This document shows, piece by piece, positions 1 to 5,732 of a stretch of DNA of 6,770 nucleotides. The notes under the pieces were generated by a model. The model did not search any database and was not told where the DNA came from. It saw only the letters and a list, made by a program, of their open reading frames with translations. Source of the stretch: SFTH01 sp963643985 (GTDB lineage Bacteria; Bacillota; Clostridia; Christensenellales; Aristaeellaceae). How positions within the stretch are numbered: the first letter of the stretch is position 1; each line of letters starts with the position of its first letter. Both the position numbers and the translations under genes were made by a program. The stretch is from positions 1 to 6,770 of the forward strand of contig CAVINP010000100.1 in NCBI GenBank assembly GCA_963643985.1, given 5' to 3'.

Positions 1-271
<271 letters not shown>

Positions 272-324
272 AGAGAGACGAAAGTCGGGCTTGGGAAAGA
301 GAAGAATTGATGGAATGGCTGAAG

Positions 325-345
325 GAATCATTTGGTCGATGATTC
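325..345 (+). other. Hairpin in the 23S-5S spacer
   Basis: GAATCAT (325-331) and ATGATTC (339-345) form a perfect 7-bp stem with a 7-nt loop between the 23S and 5S genes. Spacer hairpins in rRNA operons can act in processing of the precursor. That role is inferred from position only. It is not a terminator, as no T-run follows. Confidence 0.35.
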
Positions 346-400
346 GCTTGCCTGTGCGGTTTTAAAGGTGCGGTGAACAAGGTAAAAGCTGCATACAATT

Positions 401-516
401 TCCGGTGACAATAGCCTGAGGGATCCACCTGTTCCCATACCGAACACAGAAGTTAAGCCTCAGCACGCTGATGGTACTTGGCTGGCAACGGCCCGGGAGA
501 GTAGGTCGTCGCCGGA
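401..516 (+). rRNA. rrf: 5S ribosomal RNA
   Basis: The ends pair as helix I: TCCGGTGAC at 401-409 with GTCGCCGGA at 508-516, nine pairs including one G-U. The interior contains the conserved CCTGTTCCCATACCGAACAC core followed by GAAGTTAAGC, and the late GGGAGAGTAGG segment. The length of about 116 nt is normal for 5S. It is the third rRNA of the operon whose 23S end opens the window, and tRNA-Asn follows nine bases later, so all are probably one transcript. Confidence 0.97.
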
Positions 517-525
517 TTCAAACAA

Positions 526-600
<75 letters not shown>

Positions 601-602
601 AT

Positions 603-636
603 AAACACTCACTGTTTTCAGTGAGTGTTTTGTTTT
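603..636 (+). terminator. Intrinsic terminator of the rRNA operon
   Basis: AAACACTCACTG (603-614) and CAGTGAGTGTTT (619-630) form a perfect 12-bp stem with a TTTT loop, followed by a T-rich tail (TGTTTT). It begins three bases after the CCA end of tRNA-Asn and closes the rRNA/tRNA transcript. Confidence 0.92.
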
Positions 637-721
637 GCCCGTCAATCGGTTTATTGCGAAAAGTCGGAGGATTCCGGGTTCTTCACGTTTCCACGGAAGA
701 TCATGAATTACCGATTCTTCC

Positions 722-885
722 TAGAGTGTGTTTCTAAAATGAGACATGTGCAGTTTCGAGTGGATTTGCTTGCAGTTCAAGGCGATTTTCCGCAGGTTTA
801 CTGGAGGTAAATCAAGGGAAATCAACGCAGAAATGCAGGCAAAGACGCCGAAAATGCATCGTGGCGAATTTAGAAACACGCTCTA
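722..885. mobile_element. MITE-like non-autonomous element
   Basis: Two terminal inverted repeats face each other: GAGTGTGTTTCTAAA at 724-738 and, read on the minus strand from 883, GAGCGTGTTTCTAAA; 14 of 15 positions agree. Each is flanked outward by TA (722-723 and 884-885), consistent with a TA target duplication. The 160-bp interior has no plausible gene, but it has an internal near-dyad, TTTGCTTGCA (765-774) against TGCAGGCAAA (834-843). Small size, inverted repeats and lack of a transposase fit a MITE mobilised in trans by an IS630/mariner-like or IS5-group (IS427-type) transposase. The family is inference. Confidence 0.65.
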
Positions 886-1164
886 AGTCGCTGCGGTACC
901 GCGCTGCTCGTCACGCCTGATCCGAGATGAGTGCGTAATGCGCAGCGGCGACCTGCTTGCGCAGCTGTCCAAAGTATTGCCGCAGCGCTGCCCATGATCT
1001 GATATGCAGTTCATGGATATGTAAGGGCGGTGGTGGGAGTTGGAGCGGAGCAAGACAAAAAGTAACCCTTCCGACTTTTTGTGAAGTAGCCTCATTTATT
1101 GGCATACCTCCTGTTCCGCTATTTTTCTCTTTGACAGCATTTTTGTATCCAATCTTAAAATAGC
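886..1164. other. Unassigned intergenic stretch with no supported gene
   Basis: I see no convincing gene here. ORFs of 60-86 codons exist on both strands, but none shows a recognisable family. One 8-bp inverted repeat, CAAAAAGT (1056-1063) with ACTTTTTG (1074-1081), has a 10-base loop. On the minus strand a GGAGG lies one base upstream of an ATG (1107-1105), too close to be a normal start site, and the ORF behind it turns proline-rich and unconvincing. The stretch abuts the MITE-like element, so it may be decayed mobile-element sequence; that is inference. Confidence 0.3.
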
Positions 1165-1196
1165 TTGACAAATTGTTTCGAGGGGGGGGGTATAAT
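1165..1196 (+). promoter_or_regulatory. Promoter with perfect hexamers and a G9 tract in the spacer
   Basis: TTGACA (1165-1170) and TATAAT (1191-1196) are exact sigma-A consensus hexamers, but the spacer is 20 bp instead of about 17. The last nine spacer bases (1182-1190) are all G. Slippage in the G-run would change the spacer length and so promoter strength. Known promoters with a poly-G spacer, such as Neisseria porA, are phase-variable in this way. At G9 this copy would be predicted weak or off; at G6 the spacer would be the optimal 17 bp. Confidence 0.7.
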
Positions 1197-1232
1197 GTGT
1201 ATAGGGCAGTTTTTAAGAAAAGGGGTTATTCC

Positions 1233-1547
1233 ATGGGTATGTTTGAAACTTGGGGCCTTCTTGGTTTCATTGTTGCTCTCATTGGTGCGATTTTGCTTCA
1301 ACTCTACATTGCCTCTGTCAGCCGCAATATAGCGCGCGAGAAGGGCTTTGAAGAGGGAAAGTGGTTCCACATTTCTTTCTGGTTTCCATTTGTAGGCTAT
1401 ATTCTTGTGGCCGGATTGCCGGATCTCAAGGCCCGCAGAGCTCAGGAAGAGACGAACAGACTGCTCCAGCGGATCGCCGATGCCAAGGGCATAGATTCCG
1501 AAGTGAAATCATTTGGGACGCTTGCAGCCCTCCTGCCCAAGCAATGA
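1233..1547 (+). CDS. Small two-helix membrane protein, function unknown
   Basis: The protein has 104 residues and belongs to no family I can name. It opens with a hydrophobic helix at about residues 7-29 (WGLLGFIVALIGAILLQLYI). A basic linker with IAREKGFEEGK (33-43) follows, then a second hydrophobic segment at about 47-62 ending in GLPDLKARRAQEE. A polar, probably helical tail completes it. This layout (helix, A-x-x-K-G linker, helix ending in LPD) occurs in many short hypothetical membrane proteins of Firmicutes. The start is the ATG at 1233, seven bases after AGGGG (1221-1225). A longer reading from a TTG at 1173 would run through the promoter and is rejected. The gene is monocistronic: promoter with G9 tract upstream, strong terminator nine bases after the stop. 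Confidence 0.8.
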   Translation: MGMFETWGLLGFIVALIGAILLQLYIASVSRNIAREKGFEEGKWFHISFWFPFVGYILVAGLPDLKARRAQEETNRLLQRIADAKGIDSEVKSFGTLAALLPKQ

Positions 1548-1555
1548 ACCAAAGT

Positions 1556-1600
1556 AAAACGGATACAGCGGAATTTGCCCGCTGTATCCGTTTTAATGGG
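1556..1600 (+). terminator. Strong intrinsic terminator after the membrane protein gene
   Basis: AAAACGGATACAGCGG (1556-1571) pairs perfectly over 16 bp with CCGCTGTATCCGTTTT (1579-1594) across a 7-nt loop. It ends in TTTT, with a further T-run at 1601-1605. The AAAA/TTTT flanks mean it could terminate from either side. It starts nine bases after the stop codon of the upstream gene. Confidence 0.93.
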
Positions 1601-1716
1601 TTTTTGAAACTTTCACTTCGGTTTTCATGCTTGGCTTGGATCGCGGCCGATCTCATCGTCCCATCGCCATAGATGATAAAACGGATGGTTTCGATGTTTT
1701 TTAACATTCATATCTA

Positions 1717-1748
1717 TTGACTTTTGGATGTCTTTGATGTATTATATT
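1717..1748 (+). promoter_or_regulatory. Promoter of tRNA-Lys
   Basis: TTGACT (1717-1722), then 17 bp, then TATTAT (1740-1745). An overlapping TATATT (1743-1748) would give a 20-bp spacer. The predicted start lies about ten bases upstream of tRNA-Lys at 1765. The tRNA is flanked by terminators on both sides, so it needs its own promoter, which supports this call. Confidence 0.65.
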
Positions 1749-1764
1749 CAAGTCGATTGGACAT

Positions 1765-1840
1765 GCACCTTTAGCTCAGTTGGTAGAGCACCTGACTCTT
1801 AATCAGGGTGTCTAGGGTTCGAGCCCCTAAAGGTGTACCA
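1765..1840 (+). tRNA. tRNA-Lys (anticodon CTT)
   Basis: A full cloverleaf of 76 nt. The acceptor stem is GCACCTT (1765-1771) with AAGGTGT (1830-1836, one G-U), the discriminator is A1837, and CCA is encoded at 1838-1840. The anticodon stem CCTGA/TCAGG encloses loop CTCTTAA, giving anticodon CTT (1798-1800) for AAG codons. The D-arm TAGCTCAGTTGGTAGAGCA and T-loop GGTTCGAGCCCC are canonical. It stands alone, with its own promoter and terminator. A phage capsid relic begins about 80 bases downstream, which suits tRNA genes as phage integration sites, but I found no duplicated tRNA 3' end (att site) in the window. Confidence 0.97.
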
Positions 1841-1846
1841 AAGCAG

Positions 1847-1885
1847 ATACCGATCAAACAGATGATTGTTTGATCGGTATTTTTT
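1847..1885 (+). terminator. Intrinsic terminator of tRNA-Lys
   Basis: ATACCGATCAAACA (1847-1860) pairs perfectly with TGTTTGATCGGTAT (1867-1880) across a 6-nt loop, followed by T5 (1881-1885) and a T-rich tail. It starts six bases after the tRNA CCA end. Confidence 0.93.
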
Positions 1886-1921
1886 GTATTTTTGAGCAGT
1901 GGTTCTCGGAAGACTGGGAGC

Positions 1922-2257
1922 TGCCGCGTGATGAAGAGCGCAGGCGCGGACGGCATCGACATTTCGCCTCATGCCTTGTGCGCCGAGGATCACCTGCCGT
2001 ATCAGGGGAAGCAGTACAGCAACAAGGACTTCGAGCACATTCAGGCCAGCCTTGACCGACCGTTCGGGCAATGGAACTGCAAGCACACGATGTACCCGAT
2101 CATCCTCGGTGTATCGGACGAAGCTGCACTGCAGCAGTACCGCGACAACAGCAACGCGCTGATCGACATCGGCGGCAAGGTCAGGACGCGCTATCAGTGG
2201 TCGCAGGAGATGCGCAAGGTGGAGACGGCAATATGTTTCGTATGGTACTGCGATTGA
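1922..2257 (+). pseudogene. Phage minor capsid protein (Phage_min_cap2-like), internal fragment
   Basis: The reading frame translates to a segment typical of minor capsid proteins of tailed phages of Firmicutes. It contains GADGIDISPHALCAEDHLPY, then QGKQYS, a long middle stretch, and FGQWNCKHTMYPIILGVS, followed by RYQWSQEMRKVETAI. The pattern H-x-x-C-x-x-x-H ... QGK-x-Y ... WNC-x-H-x-x-x-P is the recognisable core of that family. Full-length members are several hundred residues; here only about 100 remain. There is no credible start: the frame opens within the tRNA-Lys terminator region, and an ATG at 1931 lies inside the conserved domain. After ETAI the similarity stops and the frame ends four to seven codons later. 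No other structural phage gene is present, so this is a decayed prophage scar. Confidence 0.75.
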
Positions 2258-2376
2258 AGACATCGGCAGATAATCCTACGTATAAAAATTCCGTTTTGAC
2301 ATTCATGAAGTCGAATGCGAAGAAATGGCAGCAGAATCTTCGGAACAAGAAAATCCTTTACAAGCGTGAGAGATGA
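2233..2376 (+). CDS. Short basic ORF of 47 residues, hypothetical
   Basis: The ORF starts at the ATG at 2233 about nine bases after a GGTGGAG-like purine run and ends TGA at 2376. The product is lysine- and arginine-rich (for example KSNAKKWQQNLRNKKILYKR) with no recognisable domain, signal peptide or membrane segment. It overlaps the end of the capsid relic in another frame and stops just before a promoter -10. It may be the tail of a rearranged phage gene brought in by a frameshift or deletion, or a chance ORF. I do not recognise it and give it low confidence. Confidence 0.22.
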   Translation: MFRMVLRLKTSADNPTYKNSVLTFMKSNAKKWQQNLRNKKILYKRER

Positions 2377-2385
2377 TGTTATAAT
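2357..2385 (+). promoter_or_regulatory. Promoter of a candidate non-coding RNA
   Basis: TTTACA (2357-2362), a 17-bp spacer and a perfect TATAAT (2380-2385). The predicted start is about 2392. No start codon with a ribosome binding site follows at normal distance, while a terminator lies at 2537-2566, so the transcript is probably a short RNA. Confidence 0.65.
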
Positions 2386-2391
2386 ATAGAT

Positions 2392-2566
2392 GCACGGAAG
2401 GGGTTCTTGAGGTGGTAAAGTTCGCGGCAACCACACGCCGATGGTATTGACAAGGGGTAACCCTGAGAGATGCAGGAGAAAGCCGCGTCTGCCAAGAACT
2501 CACGAAGTGCGGAATGTATTGAAATAATGACCGACCAAAACCGCCAAGCGCAAGCAGGGCGGTTTT
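2392..2566 (+). ncRNA. Candidate independently transcribed structured RNA, family unknown
   Basis: A consensus-like promoter ends at 2385 and an intrinsic terminator at 2566, bounding a transcript of about 175 nt. The body folds as nested helices. GGGTTCTTG (2401-2409) pairs with CAAGAACTC (2493-2501), nine pairs with one G-U. CGCGGC (2423-2428) pairs with GCCGCG (2482-2487). An apical GGG-GTAA-CCC hairpin (2454-2463) has a GNRA tetraloop. GCAC (2392-2395) can pair with GTGC (2507-2510) to close the whole. There is no open frame with a ribosome binding site. I recognise no SRP, tmRNA, RNase P or common riboswitch signature. It could be a divergent 6S-like RNA, an orphaned leader or riboswitch, or the guide-type RNA end of a lost transposon. 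None of these is established. Confidence 0.45.
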
Positions 2567-2570
2567 GTCA
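2537..2570 (+). terminator. Intrinsic terminator of the candidate RNA
   Basis: AAAACCGCC (2537-2545) pairs with GGCGGTTTT (2558-2566) over 9 bp across a 12-nt loop. TGAC upstream (2528-2531) and GTCA downstream (2567-2570) can extend the stem past a bulge. The T-run is only TTTT. The A-tract on the 5' side makes it possibly bidirectional. Confidence 0.65.
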
Positions 2571-2610
2571 TACTCACGGCACAGAGCCAAGACCGAAACG
2601 ATCCATAGCA

Positions 2611-2763
2611 GTCGCTCCCCTGCCATAGGCAGGGTTGCGACCAGCCGGTGCAGAATCCGCAGGATTTGCACCGCGCTGGTCAAGCCTGCACAAATGTGCA
2701 ACGGCTTGAGTGCGTAACCGGTTTTGGCTTTTTGCATATAGCCCCGCACTGATCACGCGGAGC
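2611..2763. repeat. Cluster of consecutive strong hairpins
   Basis: Three large inverted repeats lie nearly end to end, with a weaker fourth. Hairpin 1: GTCGC (2611-2615) with GCGAC (2637-2641), and CCCTGCC (2618-2624) with GGCAGGG (2628-2634). Hairpin 2: 2639-2658 with 2662-2681, nineteen pairs with two single-base bulges, including GACCAGC/GCTGGTC and CGGTGCA/TGCACCG. Hairpin 3: CAAGCC-TGCAC (2681-2691) with GTGCA-AC-GGCTTG (2696-2708). Hairpin 4: GCCCCGC (2741-2747) with GCGGAGC (2757-2763), one mismatch. Hairpins 1 and 2 share three bases, so they may be alternatives. No T-run follows any of them. Overlapping minus-strand ORFs have no recognisable family. The segment may be a structured RNA, a continuation of the upstream one, or a mobile-element end. 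Confidence 0.6.
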
Positions 2764-2913
2764 ACTCCCCTATCACACACACGACCGCGAACGTGACGCG
2801 CTATTCACGGATATGCCGACGGGCGGTAAACGGAAAGGATGGAAATGAACAGGAGTACGAATCCGGCAAACGATGGGATCGTCATCAATATCGGCGACGA
2901 GGCGAACAATCTT

Positions 2914-2944
2914 GAAAACAGGCCGGGTTGTTTTACCCGTTTTC
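2914..2944 (-). terminator. Weak terminator hairpin overlapping the LysR stop codon
   Basis: Read on the minus strand, GAAAA-CGGGT pairs with ACCCG and, across a 5-nt bulge, with TTTTC (plus coordinates 2935-2944 with 2914-2928). The hairpin includes the TAA stop of the LysR-family gene (2933-2935). The inner stem is only 5 bp and the T-run is TTTT, so efficiency is doubtful. Confidence 0.4.
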
Positions 2945-3805
2945 TCCCACCCACTTTGCGGCGAACTCGGCAAAGCGTCTCGTGGCGGCATTCGGTTCCG
3001 GAGAAGGAATGGCCAGGGCGATCGTGCGGCTGGCGGGCGGGTCGATGGGGCGGATCTCCACGCCTTCCACATTGCCGCAGAGCAGCAGATTGGGCATGAT
3101 GCTCACGCCCAGCCCCTGACGCACCATGGCGATGACGGCATAGTCATCCTTCGTGCGGAATTTGATGTTGGGGCGCAGATTGACCGCCTCGAAGGCTCGC
3201 CTGGCATCGTGGTTGGATGTCTCCAGCAGGGACACAAACGGCTCCCCGGCGATGTCACGGACGCTGCAGACCTCACAGGCGCAGAGCGGATGTTCCTTGG
3301 GCAGAACCGCCATGAGCGGGTCCTCACACAGGGGCGTACAGCTGCACTTCAGGTGCGTGGGCAGGGTGGTAAAGGCCACATCGACGCTGCCGTCGCTCAC
3401 CCAGTTTTCCACATCGTGATAATCCCCGCTGAACAACTGAAAATCGACCCGCGGGTGCACCTGCTGAAACGACATCATCATGGCGGGCAGCCAATGCGTG
3501 GCCACGCTGGTAAAGGTGGCGACGCGTATCGTACCGGCTACGAGCGTGCTCAGATCCTGCGCGGCGCGGCGCAGCAGCTTTTCCTGGCGGACGATCTCAC
3601 GTATGAAGGGCATGAGCTTCTCACCCTCCGGCGTGAGCCTGGCGCCCGTACGCGACCTGTGCAGCAGGGGCAGCTGCAGCTCATTCTCGATGCCCGCAAT
3701 GATGTGGCTCACGCCCGACTGCGTCAGGTTCAGTTCCGCCGCCGCACGCGTCAGTGAGGCGCAATCCACGGTCTTCTCGAAAACTTCATACTTTTTTGTA
3801 TCCAT
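2933..3805 (-). CDS. LysR-family transcriptional regulator
   Basis: A 290-residue DNA-binding regulator of normal family length. The N-terminal winged helix-turn-helix is clear: residues 18-37 read LTRAAAELNLTQSGVSHIIA, followed by GIENEL and the wing LLHRSRTGARLTPEG (47-61). A linker helix leads to the co-inducer-binding domain from about residue 90, starting GTIRVATFTSVATHWLP, with a conserved DVAFTTLP and, near the C-terminus, VRQGLGVSIMPNLLL. The start is the ATG at 3805-3803; AAGGGGG lies 12 bases upstream, rather far, but no better start is seen. The gene is divergent from putP with 131 bp between the start codons, the classic LysR arrangement, so it probably controls putP in response to proline or a related metabolite and may regulate itself. 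Target and ligand are inferred from context only. Confidence 0.93.
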   Translation of the reverse strand: MDTKKYEVFEKTVDCASLTRAAAELNLTQSGVSHIIAGIENELQLPLLHRSRTGARLTPEGEKLMPFIREIVRQEKLLRRAAQDLSTLVAGTIRVATFTSVATHWLPAMMMSFQQVHPRVDFQLFSGDYHDVENWVSDGSVDVAFTTLPTHLKCSCTPLCEDPLMAVLPKEHPLCACEVCSVRDIAGEPFVSLLETSNHDARRAFEAVNLRPNIKFRTKDDYAVIAMVRQGLGVSIMPNLLLCGNVEGVEIRPIDPPASRTIALAIPSPEPNAATRRFAEFAAKWVGENG

Positions 3806-3822
3806 CTGAAGTCGCTTCCCCC

Positions 3823-3851
3823 TTGACTTTGGCCTGTTAAAGTGCTATCAT
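3823..3851 (+). promoter_or_regulatory. putP promoter P1
   Basis: TTGACT (3823-3828), a 17-bp spacer and TATCAT (3846-3851). The -35 box directly abuts the ribosome binding site of the divergent LysR-family gene (CCCCC, 3818-3822), so the regulator's own leader overlaps this promoter. A protein bound here could affect both genes. Confidence 0.7.
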
Positions 3852-3864
3852 ATCCGCATCACAT

Positions 3865-3892
3865 TTGAAGCTTTCATGCTATACATTATAAT
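3865..3892 (+). promoter_or_regulatory. putP promoter P2 with an overlapping dyad
   Basis: TTGAAG (3865-3870), a 16-bp spacer and a perfect TATAAT (3887-3892). The predicted start is about 3899, 38 bases ahead of the putP ATG. A short dyad, TGAAGCTTTCA (3866-3876), overlaps the -35 and lies 15 bp after P1's -10, so it is a possible operator. A full T-N11-A LysR box was not securely identified. Confidence 0.6.
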
Positions 3893-3936
3893 CCTTCATG
3901 TGTGGAAAGTCAAGAGCCAATCGAGGGGGAAAATTT

Positions 3937-5460
3937 ATGAGCGGAGCGAATTTGCAGCATTTGCTGGCAATGGCGCTTTACATGGCGGCTGTGGTTGCCA
4001 TCGGCATCGTCTTTGCACGGCGGGCCAACAAGAACGCGGAGAGCTACTTTCTGGGCGGACGCAGTCTTGGCCCGTGGGTGACGGCATTCAGCGCGGAGGC
4101 ATCGGACATGTCGGGCTATCTGCTGATGGGTCTGCCGGGTCTGGCCTACTGGACGGGTCTGGCGGAGGTCGGCTGGACGTGCATAGGTCTTGCGCTGGGC
4201 ACGTACCTGAACTTCCTGATCGTCTCCAAGCGCCTGCGCCGCTACAGCATACAGGTGGACGCCTTCACGATCCCGGATTTCTTTTCCAAGCGCTTCCACG
4301 AAAAGAAGAAAGTGCTGATGACCATCTCCTCGCTGATCATCATCGTGTTCTTCGCGGTCTACGCTGCGCAGTGCCTGAGCGCGTGCGGTAAGCTCTTCTC
4401 CAATCTTTTCGGCCTGTCCTACGGCGGCATGATGATCGTCGCGGCGGTGTTCGTGCTGGTCTATACCTTTCTGGGCGGCTATCTGGCCGAGAGCGCGTCT
4501 GACTTCATGCAGGCGGTCGTAATGATCACGGTGCTGGTGCTGATCATGGTGCTCTCCGTGAGCGCTGCGGGCGGCATTTCCACCGTCATTGAGAACGCCG
4601 GGAGCTTTGACGGCTATCTGTCGCTGGTAAATACTTCCACGCCCTCCGCCGACACGGTAAACGTATTCGGCGCGGGCAAGAGCTACGGCCTGCTCAACAT
4701 CATCTCCACCGTGGCGTGGGGCCTGGGCTACTTCGGCATGCCGCAGGTGCTGCTGCGCTTCATGGGCATACGCTCCGAGAACGAGCTGGGCCGCTCCCGC
4801 CGCGTGGCCATCATCTGGGTGAGCATCTCCATGCTGGCGGCCATCGCCATCGGCGTGGTCGGGCGCAGCGTCGCGGGTCTGGACTACCTGTCCAACAGTG
4901 CTGCGGAAAACGTGTTCATCGACGCGGCGACGACCTTCCTGCCGCCCGTACTGGCGGGCTTTGCCTGCGCGGGCGTGCTTGCGGCCTCCATTTCTTCGTC
5001 CGACTCCTACCTGCTGATCGCGGCCTCCGCCGTGAGCCAGAACCTCTACGGCGGGTTGTTCAAGAAGGATGCCACAGACAAGCAGATCATGTGGTGCTCG
5101 CGCATCACGCTGGTGGTCATCACGCTGATCGCCATGCTGATTGCATGGAACTCGAACTCGACGGTCTTTGGCATCACTTCCTTCGCCTGGGCGGGCTTCG
5201 GCGCGGCCTTCGGTCCGCTGGTGCTGTTCTCGCTGTTCTGGAAGCGCACCAACCGCAGCGGGGCGATTGCCGGCATGATCTCCGGCGGCGCGATGGTGTT
5301 CATCTGGAAGCTGTTCATCAAGCCTCTGGGCGGCGTGTTCGGCATCTACGAGCTGCTGCCGGCCTTCATCGTCAGCTGCATCATGATCGTGGTCGTGTCG
5401 CTGTGCACCGGGCGGCCGTCCGAAGAGATCGAGGCGGACTTCGACAAGGTTGCGGCATAA
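3937..5460 (+). CDS. putP: Sodium/proline symporter PutP (SSS family)
   Basis: A 507-residue polytopic membrane protein, close to the 502 of E. coli PutP, that imports L-proline with Na+. The family signature is intact. NAESYFLGGRSLGPWVTAFS (33-52) is followed by AEASDMSGYLLMGLPG (53-68), in which D57 and S59 match the Na+/proline-site residues D55 and S57 of E. coli. WGLGYFGMPQVLLRFMG (261-277) matches the conserved WGLGYFG-x-P segment. In the segment SISSSDSYLL (351-360), S353 and S354 take the places of E. coli S340 and T341 in the Na+ site. The SAEASDMSG variant is the Gram-positive form. The ATG at 3937 is chosen because GAGGGGG (3923-3929) lies seven bases upstream; an in-frame ATG at 3898 lacks a site. 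Imported proline may serve as nutrient, osmolyte or Stickland acceptor. No put catabolic genes adjoin it. Confidence 0.95.
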   Translation: MSGANLQHLLAMALYMAAVVAIGIVFARRANKNAESYFLGGRSLGPWVTAFSAEASDMSGYLLMGLPGLAYWTGLAEVGWTCIGLALGTYLNFLIVSKRLRRYSIQVDAFTIPDFFSKRFHEKKKVLMTISSLIIIVFFAVYAAQCLSACGKLFSNLFGLSYGGMMIVAAVFVLVYTFLGGYLAESASDFMQAVVMITVLVLIMVLSVSAAGGISTVIENAGSFDGYLSLVNTSTPSADTVNVFGAGKSYGLLNIISTVAWGLGYFGMPQVLLRFMGIRSENELGRSRRVAIIWVSISMLAAIAIGVVGRSVAGLDYLSNSAAENVFIDAATTFLPPVLAGFACAGVLAASISSSDSYLLIAASAVSQNLYGGLFKKDATDKQIMWCSRITLVVITLIAMLIAWNSNSTVFGITSFAWAGFGAAFGPLVLFSLFWKRTNRSGAIAGMISGGAMVFIWKLFIKPLGGVFGIYELLPAFIVSCIMIVVVSLCTGRPSEEIEADFDKVAA

Positions 5461-5548
5461 CAGCTGTATGCAGGCGATCCAAAAACCGAATAGGACGTTT
5501 GCATCGGCAAATCTGATTTTGAATCAGTTTCCCATCGCAATAAAATTG

Positions 5549-5592
5549 CAGACAGTCCCCGGCTTCTTTGAAACCGGAGGCTGTCTGTTTAA
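5549..5592 (+). terminator. Terminator downstream of putP
   Basis: CAGACAG (5549-5555) pairs with CTGTCTG (5581-5587). Inside it CC-CCGG (5557-5562) pairs with CCGG-a-GG (5574-5580), with one bulged A, and the loop is CTTCTTTGAAA. The stem is long, but the tail is only TTT followed by A5. It lies about 90 bases after the putP stop. The 90 bases between hold nothing recognisable. Confidence 0.7.
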
Positions 5593-5651
5593 AAAGGGGA
5601 TTGTGCGGTGGCGTTTTAATACAGCCAATATTGCAGGAGAAAAAACGGCGC

Positions 5652-5680
5652 TTGATAACATGCGTAATTTTTTCTAAAAT
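5652..5680 (+). promoter_or_regulatory. Promoter ahead of the DUF1703-type relic
   Basis: TTGATA (5652-5657), a 17-bp spacer and TAAAAT (5675-5680). The predicted start is about 5687, leaving a leader of some 45 bases before the GTG at 5733. It may be the surviving promoter of the lost gene. Confidence 0.5.
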
Positions 5681-5732
5681 AGAATCAGGAAGGTGCGACA
5701 GTATCACGTGATCATGCGAAAGGCGGTGCAGC

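Noticed and set aside
1173..1232. Upstream TTG start extending the small membrane protein by 20 residues
   Set aside because: It would place the G9 tract and the -10 box inside the coding region and has no ribosome binding site. The ATG at 1233 has AGGGG at the right distance.
1426..1707. Minus-strand ORF of 93 codons
   Set aside because: It lacks a ribosome binding site, runs through a 16-bp terminator stem and is antisense to the membrane protein gene.
2392..2536. Thiamine riboswitch, suggested by CCCTGAGAGATGC
   Set aside because: The CTGAGA string is the only match; the ACCCTTTGAACCTGATC half of the THI box is absent and no thiamine gene follows.
2303..2749. Minus-strand ORF of 148 codons over the candidate RNA and hairpins
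   Set aside because: No recognisable family, leucine- and serine-rich composition typical of antisense readings, and it covers a promoter, terminator and hairpins on the plus strand. It is kept in mind as the alternative explanation.
2839..3099. Plus-strand ORF starting MEMNRSTNPAND
   Set aside because: It has a passable purine-rich leader, but runs antisense into the clear LysR-family gene and through its terminator; no family recognised.
2873..3757. Plus-strand ORF of 294 codons
   Set aside because: It is a shadow of the LysR-family gene on the opposite strand; its composition (many H, G, R, Q) is typical of an antisense frame of a GC-rich gene.
4716..5516. Plus-strand ORF of 266 codons inside putP
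   Set aside because: It is a plus-one frame shadow of putP, rich in R, H and G, without a ribosome binding site or motif.
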